This document shows positions 10,028 to 21,900 of a DNA stretch of 64,000 bases, piece by piece. The stretch is from positions 11,702,707-11,766,706 of the forward strand of contig NC_044291.2 of the NCBI RefSeq assembly GCF_004027225.2, written 5' to 3'. The notes below the pieces were generated by a model. The model had not been told where the DNA came from and made no database searches. It saw only the letters and a list, made by a program, of their open reading frames with translations. The translations under genes and the position numbers were made by a program. Each line of letters opens with the position of its first letter. Positions within the stretch are counted from its first letter, which is position 1. The DNA comes from Strigops habroptila. Lineage: Eukaryota; Chordata; Aves; Psittaciformes; Psittacidae.

Positions 10028-12605
10028 ATGAGGACCATGGGGCTGAGCCTGGGGCTGGTGCTGCTCTGCCTGCTGTGCACGGGGGCTGAGGACCTCGGCG
10101 CTGTGGAGCTGGACATGAGCAAGGTGACCCGCAGCATCCCGGGAAGGGCAGGTGGGAGCGTGTCCACTGGTCACAGGGTGGGGACTGCAGAGGTGGCTTT
10201 GTGCTGGGGACACCACAGCCCCCCCGCCTCTGCTGTTGCACCCAGGTGAGGGGGGTCACCCAGCCCCTCGAGCACGGAGGGGTTGTGGGTGGCCCATGGC
10301 CTGAGGGTGTCCTGGCTTGGTCCCCGGGGAGGGAACAGCCCCTGCCTGCTCCTCCAGGCTCACAGCCTGCCCCCACTGCCAGATTGCAGGGAAATGGTAC
10401 ATCACTGCTATGGCCACGGACAGCGAGAGCTACCTCCAAAAGAAGGATCAGCTGAAGATGGCAATGACCTCCATCGAGGTCCTGGGGGATGGTGACCTCA
10501 ACGTCTCCTTTGCCATTCCCACGTAAGTGCTGAGCACTTTCCCCATGGGCTTTTCTGATCTCCCCTGACCTCCACTTGTGGGTCTCCATCCGGGTGCCTC
10601 CACCCAACGCCCACTAAAGACCTGGGCAGGAGTGAGGCAGGACCACCAGCCCCGTGGTGTAAAATAGGGGCTCGGCAGAGCTGCATCGTGGGGACCCCTT
10701 TTTCAGGGGTCAGCACCAGCCAGGAGTGGTCCCACTACAATGGCTGAGACTCTGCTGCTTCTGGCAGGGATGCAGTAAGGTGATGGGGGACCCCATGATT
10801 AAAGCTTTTCAGCAGCACCAGCCTCATCCCAGAAGCTCAGAGGATGAGCAAGGGAAGGGCTGCGTGACCCCACAGGACACCCCTGAGACCAGCCCAGGCA
10901 CCCATTGCTCTGTCCCCATCCCTGCCCTGGCCACACCAGCAAGTCCCACGTCTCGGGGGACTCCGGAGCCCGCATCTGCAGGGGAGGGGAGGGAAGGGGG
11001 GTCGCTTCACACCAGCTGAAGCGTCCTCCACTGCTTTGCAGCCCGGGGCAATGTATGAGACTGGTGTCGATCTACAAGCCAACAGGAGTCCTGGGTCAAT
11101 ACTACAGCTCTGGTGAGTGGAGACAGGGCAGAGGCGCTTCCCATCATCCCCATGTGAAGCAGCCAGTTGTCCCTGGGGACATGGCCCTCCTGAGGCCCTG
11201 GGTGGGACATCCCTCTGCAGCTGCTGCCCTCCAGGGCTGGTCTGTGCCAGGGCTGGTGTCCCACTAGCGGGTGGATCCCCCAGCTCCCTCTCTCTGGGAT
11301 AAGACACGTCCAGACCAAGCTTAAACCCTGGGGAGAAGCAGGTTAATTCTGCAAAGGGCTTTGGGTGGCTGTTCCCAAGGGATGGAGTGGGAGTGGGTTC
11401 TCAGTGTTAGTCCGTCTGTGCTACTCCGCTGTCTGCAGTGACCATCCCCAAAGCCTCCTGTCACTTCCCAGTCACTTCCCAGTCCCTCTGCTCTGCTGCG
11501 GTCTGTGGGCTCCCCCAGGCTTTCAGAGGAGCCTCCACAAGAGGAAAAGCCAGGAGGGGGAGACACAGAAGTCTGGGTGGGCCCGGCCCCTAGCATCCCG
11601 GCTCACACTTACAGCCCGTTTGCAGGGTGGGAATTCAGGGAGGTGATAAATTGTTTGCTTTCTTGCATGTCCTTTTGCAGACAGAGGCTATAAGACAGCT
11701 CAGGTGGTGGACACGGATGGCAAGACATACGCAGTGGTCTTTGCCACCAGAGTGAAGGACGGGAAGACCCTACACGCTCTGAGGCTCTACAGTGCGTAAC
11801 CAGTGGTGGTCTGAGCAGGGTGGGCAGCCTGGGAGTGTCGGGAAGATTCATGGAGGAGGCCAGGAGCCAGGGGGCCCGCGGGGACCCCTCCTCAGCACTG
11901 CCCTCCTGCACTGGGTGGGCTGCAGGAGTGGGACCGGTGTGGCAGGGGAAGGGGCAGTGGCCTGGGGCTGGATGCGGAGGGTGGGCTTCTGCACCCTGTG
12001 GGGAGTCTGTGGCCTCGGGTCAGTCACTTGCGGAAATGGGGCAAAGAGAGGGGGTCCTGCTGCAAGGGGTGGGATGGAAACCAAGAGAGGAGACACTGTG
12101 CTGGTGCCAGGACCTCCACTTCCTCTTGTCTCCTGGGAGGGGTGTCTCATGTGCAGGGCCACCACCGCCCTCCAGCACCTTCTCCACTGCCTCCAGTGGA
12201 CCATCATCCATCCCATCCTTGACTGGGTGCACTTGCCAGGTGCCCAGGAGATGCGAGGACAGGTCACAGCCTGGAGCTAACTCGTGTCTTCACCCTTAGG
12301 CAAGACCCGGGAAGTAAGCCCCAGGATGGCAGTGCTCTTCCGGAAGCTCGCAAGGCAGAGGAGCTTCACCAATGACATGATCGTCATGCTGCCCACCCAG
12401 GGTGAGCGCTGCCCGCACGTGTCGGGCTGGCACAGCTGAGCCAGGACATGCTGGCTCAGTACACCACTGTCACTGCTCTGCAGTCTGAGCTGGCAGGAGG
12501 AAGCGTTGCCCCTGGTAGCCAGAGGCACGCTGGCCTGGCATGTCATGGCATGACACAGCCTTTCTCTTTATTTTCACAGACGAATGCAGCCTCGATGAGG
12601 TGTAG
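10028..12605 (+). CDS. EXFABP: Extracellular fatty acid-binding protein (Ex-FABP/p20K)
   Basis: Secreted bird lipocalin that binds long-chain fatty acids and lysophosphatidic acid and acts as a siderocalin against bacterial siderophores. It is made in cartilage, by quiescent fibroblasts and in inflammation. Coding exons are 10028–10123, 10383–10522, 11042–11112, 11681–11791, 12300–12401 and 12580–12605 (181 aa), phases 0,2,1,1,1; a 3' untranslated exon starts at 13150. Residues 1 to about 20 form a signal peptide. The GxW motif is G35-K-W37. Cys83 and Cys176 are the disulfide pair. FATRVKDGKTLH and the C-terminus DECSLDEV are nearly identical to chicken. The lipocalin TDY motif reads TDG (114–116), a tyrosine-to-glycine change from what I recall of chicken. 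The TAG stop abuts the donor of intron 6, as in PTGDS. The gene looks intact. Confidence 0.92.
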
Positions 12606-13305
12606 GTGAGTTGCTGTGGTGCAATGTGGTGTTTGCAATGTCCTCAGCTGGAAACTGCCCCCTTGGTGCTCCAGCAAGGGCCACCGTGAACTCTTTGAAT
12701 TACTCTGGGAGCCACATTGTTTGAACCTGACTCCTAGATAGGACTGTTCCCTTTGGAGCTGCTCTGCAATGGAGACCCCCAGGGTGCAGCTGCCCAGTGG
12801 TGAGCAAGGGCACCTGAACCAAAACCACCAGTTCAGTGGAGAAAGAGCTGCAGAGCTCCTGCAGCAGCCAGGGCCAGGACACTGCATCTGGCCAAAGGGC
12901 CCTTGGGGCTGTGCACCAGCAAAACTGACCAGAGGCTGGGTTTGTTGTTGGCCCACCCTGGCATGTGGTGTCCCACGGCACTGATACAGACTAAGCTGTA
13001 GGGCTGGCTCCATTGCTGGAGATGGCTCACCCTACGGAGCGGGGGATGACTACTGTAGAACACACTGATGCTGATGGGGAGCCCTGCTTGGCCTTCTCCA
13101 TTGGCCTCCTCACTGAAATGCTCATCTCACCTTTCCCACTGTTTTCCAGGAGGTGCAGGCTGGCTGGTGGCTGCTCCTGCCAAGTAATGCAAGACCCACA
13201 CCCTGAAGCTCCAGGCTGCTGCTTCCTCATCCCTCTTCCAAGCTCAGTGGTCAAGGCCCTGACACATCCCCTGCTCCTCCAGCATTCAGTCTCTCCTTCT
13301 TGCCA

Positions 13306-13311
13306 AATAAA
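13306..13311 (+). promoter_or_regulatory. EXFABP: Ex-FABP poly(A) signal
   Basis: AATAAA in the non-coding last exon (starting at 13150). Confidence 0.8.
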
Positions 13312-13334
13312 CAATAGCTCACCCCAGAGTTTGG

Positions 13335-16300
13335 TGTAACTGTCTGGGGAGAACCCGGGATGCTCAGGTGTGTCGTTCCTTCTGCTGTCCTCCACATTTG
13401 CACTAGGGAGCATCCTGGGCTGAGCTCACCCAAGTGAGAGCAGTTTCAGAGCCCACCAGGATTTTCCTTCCTGCGTCCCTCCCATGGGACAGGACCATGG
13501 CCAGGCAGAGGTCAAATATGGGATGTGGTGAGGCTGCAAATCCCATGGACATGAGGGGCTGCATGGAGAAAGGCTGGGGGACTTGTCCACATAACTAAAG
13601 TTGGAGTTGAAGGGCTGCAACCATCACCACCATCCAACCGACCTTCCCTTTGCTCACCCTGCTGCGATGGCAGCCTCTGCTCCCTGGAGGGCAAGACTCA
13701 GCTTAGGGACCTCTCAGCCCCTCAGTGCTGCAGGGCTGGTGAAAGGTGGGTGTCTGAGTCCTCTGGACCCAAACCTTCAGACTGGTGTGGGACTGCACAT
13801 GGTCTCTGTCCCTGGACACTGAGCAGAGAAAGCCTCACTGGAGTCACATTGTCTAGGGTGGTGGACATCTGCCTCCAGACACTGTCTTCCTTTGAATTTC
13901 TATTTCTGAAATCCCACTCCATCCTTCCCCTCCTGATCCGTTCAGCCGCTCAAATCCACACAGGGGAAACCACAACCCGTCCAGGTAACCCATGTCCCCA
14001 GCGATGCCCTGCACACTCACACATGCTCATCTCCAGGGCTTGGGCAGCGCTCACAGGCAGTGAGGTCTGGCAGGGTATGAAGCAGCTTCTGCCTCTCCTG
14101 GAAAAGGAAATTCCTCCAAACTCCTTCCTGGTGTCATTTCCACAGGGACCCTGCCCGTCCCTGCTCAGCCAGCCAGGCACTCTGTTCAGCCCAGGGTTTG
14201 CCTTGCTGCTGTGTGATGGTAGCAGGTACCCCTGGAAGGTGTTGTCCCATCAGCTGAGCACCTCAGAACATTCTCTGGTGCTCCTTCCTTCTCCCATGGA
14301 CTGGGAAAAACCATGTGGGACACTGCCTCTCCTGATCTGCAGATCATGAGAGCTGGACACATCCCAGGGCAAGGGCCTCACTGGGACTTCCCATCCCAGT
14401 GTCATCTCCACTCTCTTTGGAAAAAGCTCAGCGTTTCCAGCAAGAATTCTCCTCGGCAGTTTGTACTGAACAGTTCAGTGTTTGCTGCCCTCCCAGGAAC
14501 ACCAAGCTCACACCAGGCTTTGTCCGGAGCCTTGGTTTTGGTACATGTATTGATGCAGATGAGAACATACCACTGCCATCAGCACCCTTTGCCAGAGCCT
14601 CTGTGTGACGGGGAGTCGCAGAGTGTCCACATCATGGTCCAGCCAAACATTTCCTCCCTGCTGTGGGCAGGCATCACCTCAGACAGTGCTGAGATCATTC
14701 CTCTGCCCCCAGCAATTTCCACTCCTCCTTCTGTCCATCTGTTTTCTCCCTGTGCCCCAGAGCAGGATGCGCACAGGCTGCCATTCCGGACCCTTCCCTG
14801 GGTGTGAGTCCCCTCCGTGAAGTGCAGGGGTGGGACCCCCACTGCAGCCCCCACCTATCAAGCCTGTCCCTGTACCTGCTGCTCATCCAATGCTCGTCAG
14901 ACCATGCAGCCCCTCTGCCTTCAACAGCAGGCAAGGAGAAGCACAAAGGGACAGGTGACAAGAGGGTGACAGGGTGACCTGCCCTCCTTTATCCCCCGGA
15001 GAACCTGGCCAGTCGTCACTCTGTATTTACTGACATGGGACTTTTCTTCTCCAAGTGTTTCTAAGGGCTTTCTGGGGTGAGGCACCTTCTCGGCACTGGT
15101 GGCATCCTGCAGTGAGAGCTTCGCTGCCGGGCGCTGTGGGTGCTCACTGGTGGGATGGGCTGGCAGGGACAGGGTTGGTGCAGTGGAGATCAGCCCAGGC
15201 ACCTGGGTCCCAACCGGCTGCTGGAGAGAGCAGAGGAGTGCTGTGGCAAGGGAGGTGCTGAACAAGACTTTGACTTTAAGGAGCTATTTGGAGACTCCCA
15301 GCCGATGGCTGTGGTGCTTATTCATGATGCCAGACTATCTTCTCTAACCATGCTCATGTTCCAGATCTTCAATATTTAAGAAGTCTCCTTGCTATCCCAG
15401 CGGTACCTCTCAGACTTCTTTCTCCCTCCCCAGCTTAGGCCCTGTCCCTGCTGGGGCTGCGTGACCAGACCTGGACCTCCACCCAGCTGAGAAGCTGTGG
15501 GTTAGATTCACATGGTGCCTTGTCCTGTTCCCCCATCTTCTCCTAACGTCTGCTCTTGCTGCATGTCGATGAGGTGTTTTACAAGACATTTGTCATCACA
15601 GTGAGCTCCCTGCATGATCTTCCTCCCTTTTTCTCTCTCTTTGCCACCCATTTATCCAAGTGAAGATCTTCCTTTCTAGCCTATGGCAACTTGTCCCCTG
15701 CAAGCTTTGATAAAGACCCTTCCCAGCTGACCAGGGGATGTCCAACACCCATATCTTGACTCCTCCAGAAAGTGTATTTCTGAGGTGTGATGTTCCTGTG
15801 CAGAAGTTGGATACAGTCTCCTCTGTGACGTAATTTGTCCACGCACCAACCAGGTCTGCCCTTTATTACAGCTTTTGTGAGCATCTGCCTGGACTGCCCA
15901 GCACATTTGCTTGTCTGCAGCCTCTCTACCTCTGACAACCTCTTGCAAAGTCAGCACGTTTGCTTCTAGTCTTTTGGTGAAACTAGGGGTAGCAAAGGTG
16001 AGTGTAAGCAGCAGGTGACATGCTGCAGTTGCTGCAGTGAAGAGTTGGAGTTTCATACCCAATTCACATTGACTGGAAATGTCATCTCCTCTTTCTTACC
16101 CTCTGTATTGGTAGGACCTTTTTCACTGTTGGCCAAAGGGATCCACCAAAGCTCCTCCTCAGCCGAGGTTGATGCAGTTTCTTCACTTTTTTATCAGCTT
16201 GTTTCCTTTGAAGACTCACTCTGAATTTGACTGGAAACTGGTCAAACATTTTGTACTGTTAAATTCCTGCTCCCAGTGCCTTTGAAGAAAGGAATATATG

Positions 16301-17540
16301 TAAGTGCAGCTGATATTCCTCAAAGGAGAGGAGCAAGGGACCAAATTCTGGTGTCTTCATTGTTTGTCTTGCAGTTACCAGAGGTCATTTTATGTGGAGA
16401 CAGGTTCAGCAAGTTTAGAACTTTTATCTTATTTCTGATCAGCTTCTTTCAAATGATTGAATCGTGCTGGCTTCCATTTAGACTTTCCCTTTGGAATGTT
16501 GTTTAGGGTTTGTATTTGCTAATACCAGCTTAAGTGCTCAGAGCGAAGCTAAGCTGATCTTCCCAGACAATCTCTGTGCCATATGTGATACTTAATCCTC
16601 TTGACTTTACATTTTTTTTCCCCTTTTAAAAATTAAATGCAACTCTATTGGGTCATTTCTGGTTTTTAGCCTAGCACTGGCTGTCAGGAAAATGGTGTTT
16701 GGATTTCAGCCCGTGAGCCAGGTCCCACTGCTGCTCCTGACCTGTGGAGTCTTGGCCATCCCAAAACCTGGTGCCCATCCAACGTGCCTGCAGCGACCAT
16801 ATGTTAGAGGCTCCCGGATGTCCCTTTGCATGTGACAGGTGCCAGCACTGCTGTCACCACAGTGGGAATCACTCCAAGTCATCAGGTCTTGTCCTTCTGC
16901 CTTGGATGGTGTAGAGGGAGACCATGGGACCTGGTGGGTGTCAGCCCAGCTGAGCCTTCCCTCACCTCCACATCAGGGCAGCCCTTCGCTGGGATCAGGG
17001 TGATGAGCATCGGCTCTCGAAGGCACAGGCATAAACTACCTGAACTCCCCTGGCTCAGCAGTGAGTCACCTCGCAAGTGCCAATTGCAACTCCTAGACAC
17101 TTCTGTGCTGCTCTGTGCTCCACAGAGGAATAAACACTGGGTTTGCTCCCTGCTTTGGGAAGGGGCAAATATAGCTCCTGTCCCAGGCGTGGCACAACAA
17201 ACCCCTGGAGCCTCTTCAGGAGTTAAGACTGCAGAAGTTCAGAAACTTTTAATGACACAACTGAGACCCATTAAAAGTGAGGAAAAAACCTCAGTGCTGC
17301 TGGGGCAGAAGGTGCCCCTCGGGCCACAGCGTTACGAGGCACCTGAAACACAACTGGCTTCGGGTGTTCCCGCTTCCTCCAGGTGTTGAAACCTGTTGAA
17401 AATGTGTATTTTCAACTTGGATCATCTCAGGACGTGGTTTTATACCCCGGCTCCAAGAGTGGCTGACAGGGATTGTCTGGTTGAGCTGCAGCAAAAGGAG
17501 CGTGACCAGCAGGATGAGGGAGGGCACTCTGAGACACCTC
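13335..17540. other. Gene-poor stretch after the lipocalin cluster
   Basis: About 4.2 kb without a recognised gene, less GC-rich than the lipocalin cluster. Open frames of 60–200 codons occur (for example 13750–14349) but show no family motif, signal peptide plus donor, or consistent exon chain. I looked for further lipocalin exons (GxW, TDY, terminal Cys) and found none. Confidence 0.5.
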
Positions 17541-17544
17541 CCGT

Positions 17545-18066
17545 GCAGTCCTGATCCAGCTCTGGGACGACACCACCAAAGGGACATGGAGCTGTTGGAG
17601 TGAGTCCAGAGGAGGCCACAGAGATGCCGTGAGGGCTGGAGCAGCTCTGATCTGGAGCTAGGCTGAGAGAGCTGGGCTGGGTCAGCCTGGAGAAGAGAAG
17701 GCTCCTTAAGGGGAGACCTTAGAACAGCTCCAGTGCCTAAAGGGGCTATAGGAAACCTGGAGAGGGGCTTTGGACAAGGGCCTGTAGGGACAGGATAAGG
17801 GGGAATGGCTTTAACCTGCCAGAGGGGAGATTGAGATGAGCTCTTAGGCAGAAGCTCTTCCCTGTGAGGGTGCTGAGGCGCTGGCACAGGGTGCCCAGAG
17901 AAGCTGTGGCTGCCCCATCCCTGGCAGTGTTCAAGGCCAGGTTGGACACAGGGGCTTGGAGCAACCTGCTCTAGTGGAAGGTGTCCCTGCCCCTGGCAGG
18001 GGGTTGGAACTGGGTGAGCTTTAAGGTCCCTTCAACCCAAACCAGGCTGGGATTCTGAGATTCTAT
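17545..18066 (+). mobile_element. CR1 LINE fragment
   Basis: 5'-truncated CR1 in + orientation, running from the 'gatccagctctgggacgac' block to the terminal GATTCTGAGATTCTAT tail. It shares the same subfamily body with the copies at 36.6, 42.5 and 50.3 kb. Confidence 0.9.
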
Positions 18067-18349
18067 TACTTTTGCTACCAAGAATGTACCTTCTGGCTTT
18101 GCTGGATAACCTTGGCTTCTTCCACACAACCTCATCTAGATTTAAAAGTGACTTAAGGGGCCCTAGCAAGTGTAAGGTGTGTTGCTTCTCTGAGCCGCTG
18201 CTCAGACATGTTCCTCCTCTGAGAAATTTGGGAGTCTGGAAGGGAATTTTCCCCCCGGATATATCAATCTGCAAAGCTGATGGTGGGGCCTGGGAACATC
18301 CACCTCTTTGGGGACGGGAGAGTGATGGAGATGCTGGCCAGAAACAGAA

Positions 18350-18400
18350 GCACCTCTCCCTGATGCAGCACCTCTCCCTGATGCAGCACCTCTCCCTGCC
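18350..18400. repeat. 18-bp tandem repeat, about 3 copies
   Basis: Three copies of a CACCTCTCCCTGATGCAG unit in direct succession. Confidence 0.85.
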
Positions 18401-18704
18401 CCTCCAGCTCAACCCGTCTTCTCACTTTCAGTGCACAGAAGCGCATTTGGAGGCTAAAGTCTCCCTCCTTCTATGTCAACATCACAGCCCTGGCCTGCCC
18501 CTGCTCTGCCCGCAGGAAATGGCTGCAGGGGCAGTGGAGGGAGGGCTGGGAGCACACCGAGAGCACACGTCAGGACTGGGCACCTTCCAGGTGCTGGCCA
18601 CAGTTACTGAGTTTCAGGTGGTCAGTAATGAATATTTTCAATGACTGTTTGGTGCTGCCCTGGCCGCATTCAGCTGGTTCCTTGTGATCAGTCCCATCTG
18701 CATA

Positions 18705-18972
18705 GCCCATGGCCCAGGGAGCCATGGGAGGGTTTCGGCTGGAAGGCATCTCAAGGGTCTCTGGTCCTGGCCCTGCTCAGAGCAGGGCCAGCTTTAAAGT
18801 GAGATCTGGTTGCTCTGCCCAAGGACACCTCCAGGGATGGGGAGGTTCTCAGCCACGTTTCTGGATGTGGCCTCCTCTGGACTCGCTCCAACAGCTCCAC
18901 ATCCCTCTTGTGCTGTTGCCCCACAGCTGGATCAGGACTGCAGGGGGGGGTCTCCCCAGAGCACAGCAGAGG
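18705..18972 (-). mobile_element. Older CR1 LINE fragment
   Basis: Diverged CR1 tail in minus orientation: a 'ggaaggcatctcaagggtct' block at the low end, then the segment for 'ctcgctccaacagctccaca'. It differs from the younger copies and lacks a clean terminal ATTCTATGA. Confidence 0.75.
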
Positions 18973-18979
18973 GGAAAAC

Positions 18980-21900
18980 AAGCTAGAAAAGGAAGGCAGA
19001 GGCTGAAGAGCCAAACTCTAACATATTCCTGAATTCAGACTCTTGCTTAAGGGTGTCTCTGAGCCACTCTGGCTGTAGAGCCCACCATGCTCCTCCAGCT
19101 CCACCACAGCACCACCCCTCTGGTGTCTCTAGCTGATAAGAAGTTCAAAGTCAACTTCAGACCTGCCCCTCAGTCCTGGCCCCTGGGGTTTGGGGCCCTC
19201 TTTACGGGGATGCTGCTGGAGCACCCGTCGGGGGAGTGTCCATGGTTGGGCACAGGACCCAGCACACTGTATTCCCTTGCAGTGTGCTTCCCTGCTCCCG
19301 CAGAATCCCAAAGCACTGTGCCCGAGGGGCTGTGCAGCGCAATTACAGACTGTGCTGTAACAGGGGAGCTGTTCCCAAGTGACTGCGAGGAGCACATTGA
19401 AATCACCCTGGTGTCCCAGACCACCGGTGCTGCCAGACACACCTCGTGTGAAGAGAGGAAGCATCTGCCCAAGGTAGGCTGTGTCACCGGTGTCCCCGAC
19501 ATCAGTGCCGGGTCAGTGCTGAGGGCAGGACAGCTCTGAGATTGAGGAGGTAAGGAGCTAGCCCCATGCCAGGGTCCTGCGAGGCTGTCTCTGCCCTGCT
19601 CTGCTCTGTGCCCCACTCCCATCACCCGCAGACATGGGTGTCCTCATTGTCCTTCCCTGGCCCAGCAGCCGGGGGAGTCCCTGGGTGCCCGGCTCATGTC
19701 TCACAGCGCTGCGGGTCACCCCTGGCAGCACGGCAGGAACCCTGCCCCTGCTGCAGGCAGGGGGCTGCCCGGCTGCAGGCAGGTCCCTGTCCACCCATGC
19801 CACAGCCGGTGTCCTGCTGGTGCTCCCAGTCCACCAGGATGCAGCTCCACAAACACAGCGACCGTGGTGTTGGTCTGAGCTTCACACAAGCTGCACCCAC
19901 CTACCTCCAGCTCACTTGTCTCAGATTAGATTTGATTGCAAATCAAATGCAATTTAATTAGCACAAAGGCAAACAGACACTTCCAATGACTGGCTGATCA
20001 CCCAGCTAATGACTATCACATCAACAGATGGAATTGCAAACCCCTGCAGTGATCAGAAATGAATTGAAGCCACTTCCACCCCTGTCACACACCTCCTTCC
20101 CTGGCTCGGGGGCTAGAGAGGCCATTGCTGGGGGGCACACAGTCTCTGTGCCTCATCCCTCCTCCACCCTTAACCTCCCAGTGAGGCCACTGGTGCCACA
20201 GAAATGAAGGTGGTTCTCTGGTAGCCCAGACTGTGACAGCACCCTGGGGACACCAGAGTCTTGCTTTGCCCCGGGTTCTGGGGAGCCCATGGGGCACGGG
20301 GGGAGCTGGGAGTGGGCGCTCGCCCCAGGGGACTTTGTGACGTCTTCCAGGTGAACCAGGCATGTAGTTTTCCACCTCTGTGCCATTAAACCAAGGCAAA
20401 GACTCTGTGGACACCTACTTATACTTGAAACAGGTTTATTTTAGGTAAAGAGAAAAGACAAAGAGATTTAGGAACCAAAACCCCTCCTGCCTTTGCCCCT
20501 TGATGTGAGCACTTTGGACCCCAAACCTCCTTGATAAGGTACTGTGTGAGACCTCAGCTCCTTGTCTAAACCCTGGTGCATTAGATCTAATGAGAAGATT
20601 CCTAGGTCAAAGTAATGTTTGGAGTTGGGTTTAAGCTGCTGGCTTTTGCAGGCTCACCTCTGCCATGGTTACCCAAAGCACCATGCTTGCGTGAAGGGCT
20701 CTGCTCCTTGATGCCACAGCCATCTCCCTGCTTGGCTTTGCTTCTCCAGGCTGACCATGTTCTCTGCGATGCTCCCTTGTCCAGCCAGCCTGGCTCAGCC
20801 TCCTCCTCCTCAGGTGGGCTCCCTGCTCCCTGTGCACCACCAGGCAGGGTCTCGCTAACGCTCCACAGCATCAGGATTTTCCCACATGGGTGGAAACTTT
20901 CCTGCTGGCCCATGGGCGGGTCGGTGTCCTGTGCCACACTCACAGCTCAGGACCGCCCTGGGCTGACCAGACCTCGGGGTCTCCAGCTAAGGACCGTGTG
21001 GGCAGGCAGATTGCTCCATAGTCCCAGAGCTCTTGCGCACACCCAGTTTTCTTGCTCTTTCTTTCCCATAAAGCCTTGCAAATGTCTGGTGCTGGGTCCC
21101 TCTTCTCCCAGCGAGTAGAGCCCCATCACAAAGACTCTGCGCTCTTGCTGCAGGAGAAGCACTGTTGATCCATCATAGATTCAGGTGCAGGAGCGCTCCC
21201 CTCCTGCAGCCCTGGCGACATGCAGCAGAGCTCTGGAGACTCTCCTCCCTCCTTAACGCTGCTGTCCCCATGCCCTCCTGTTGCCACCAGACACCCTCCC
21301 TTTGCCATAAACTGTCATTGTCCTCCTGGACAACTGGGAGTGGAGACACCTGGTTCCCAGGGTGTTGAGCACGGCGGGGCTGCCTGACCTTCAGCTTCCT
21401 GGCTGAAGGTGTATGTGTAACACTGCAAACGATTGCCACAGACCCCCTGCACCTCTCTGTCTTCAGTGCAGGTTTCCCTTACCACTTCTCAGGCTCTTTT
21501 CTTTCCTTGCAGACTTTCCACTCTTGCCAAACATTCTCCTTGGTGTCTCTACATTCCCCGTGTGCTGGGGGAGCAGCCCCTCTCCACCAGCCTCTCTGCC
21601 TTGTGCTCAAAACGGAGTTCTTAGCTGGGTTTTGCACCTTTTCTTTCATGAAGTCCCAGCTCTTCCTTGCGTCTGCAGGCTCAACATCCCCAATCTGCCC
21701 AGCTGCAGTAACCAGCCCTCCTCCCTTGTCCTGATTTGTGCTTGTTCACAGCCACAGCCACCAATCTGTTCCTATTGATCTTGCCATTTCTGCAGAATGG
21801 CATTGACTCATCCCTACTCAAGCTGAAGTTATTTTCTCAGACAGCTCTTCTAAAAACAGCCTCTTTTTCAGGAACAGGTACAAAAAGACCTCATTACTTT

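Noticed and set aside
14313-14807. 164-codon frame and neighbouring frames at 13.7–14.8 kb as further lipocalin exons
   Set aside because: No GxW, TDY or terminal Cys motif, and exon lengths do not fit the 140/102-bp pattern.
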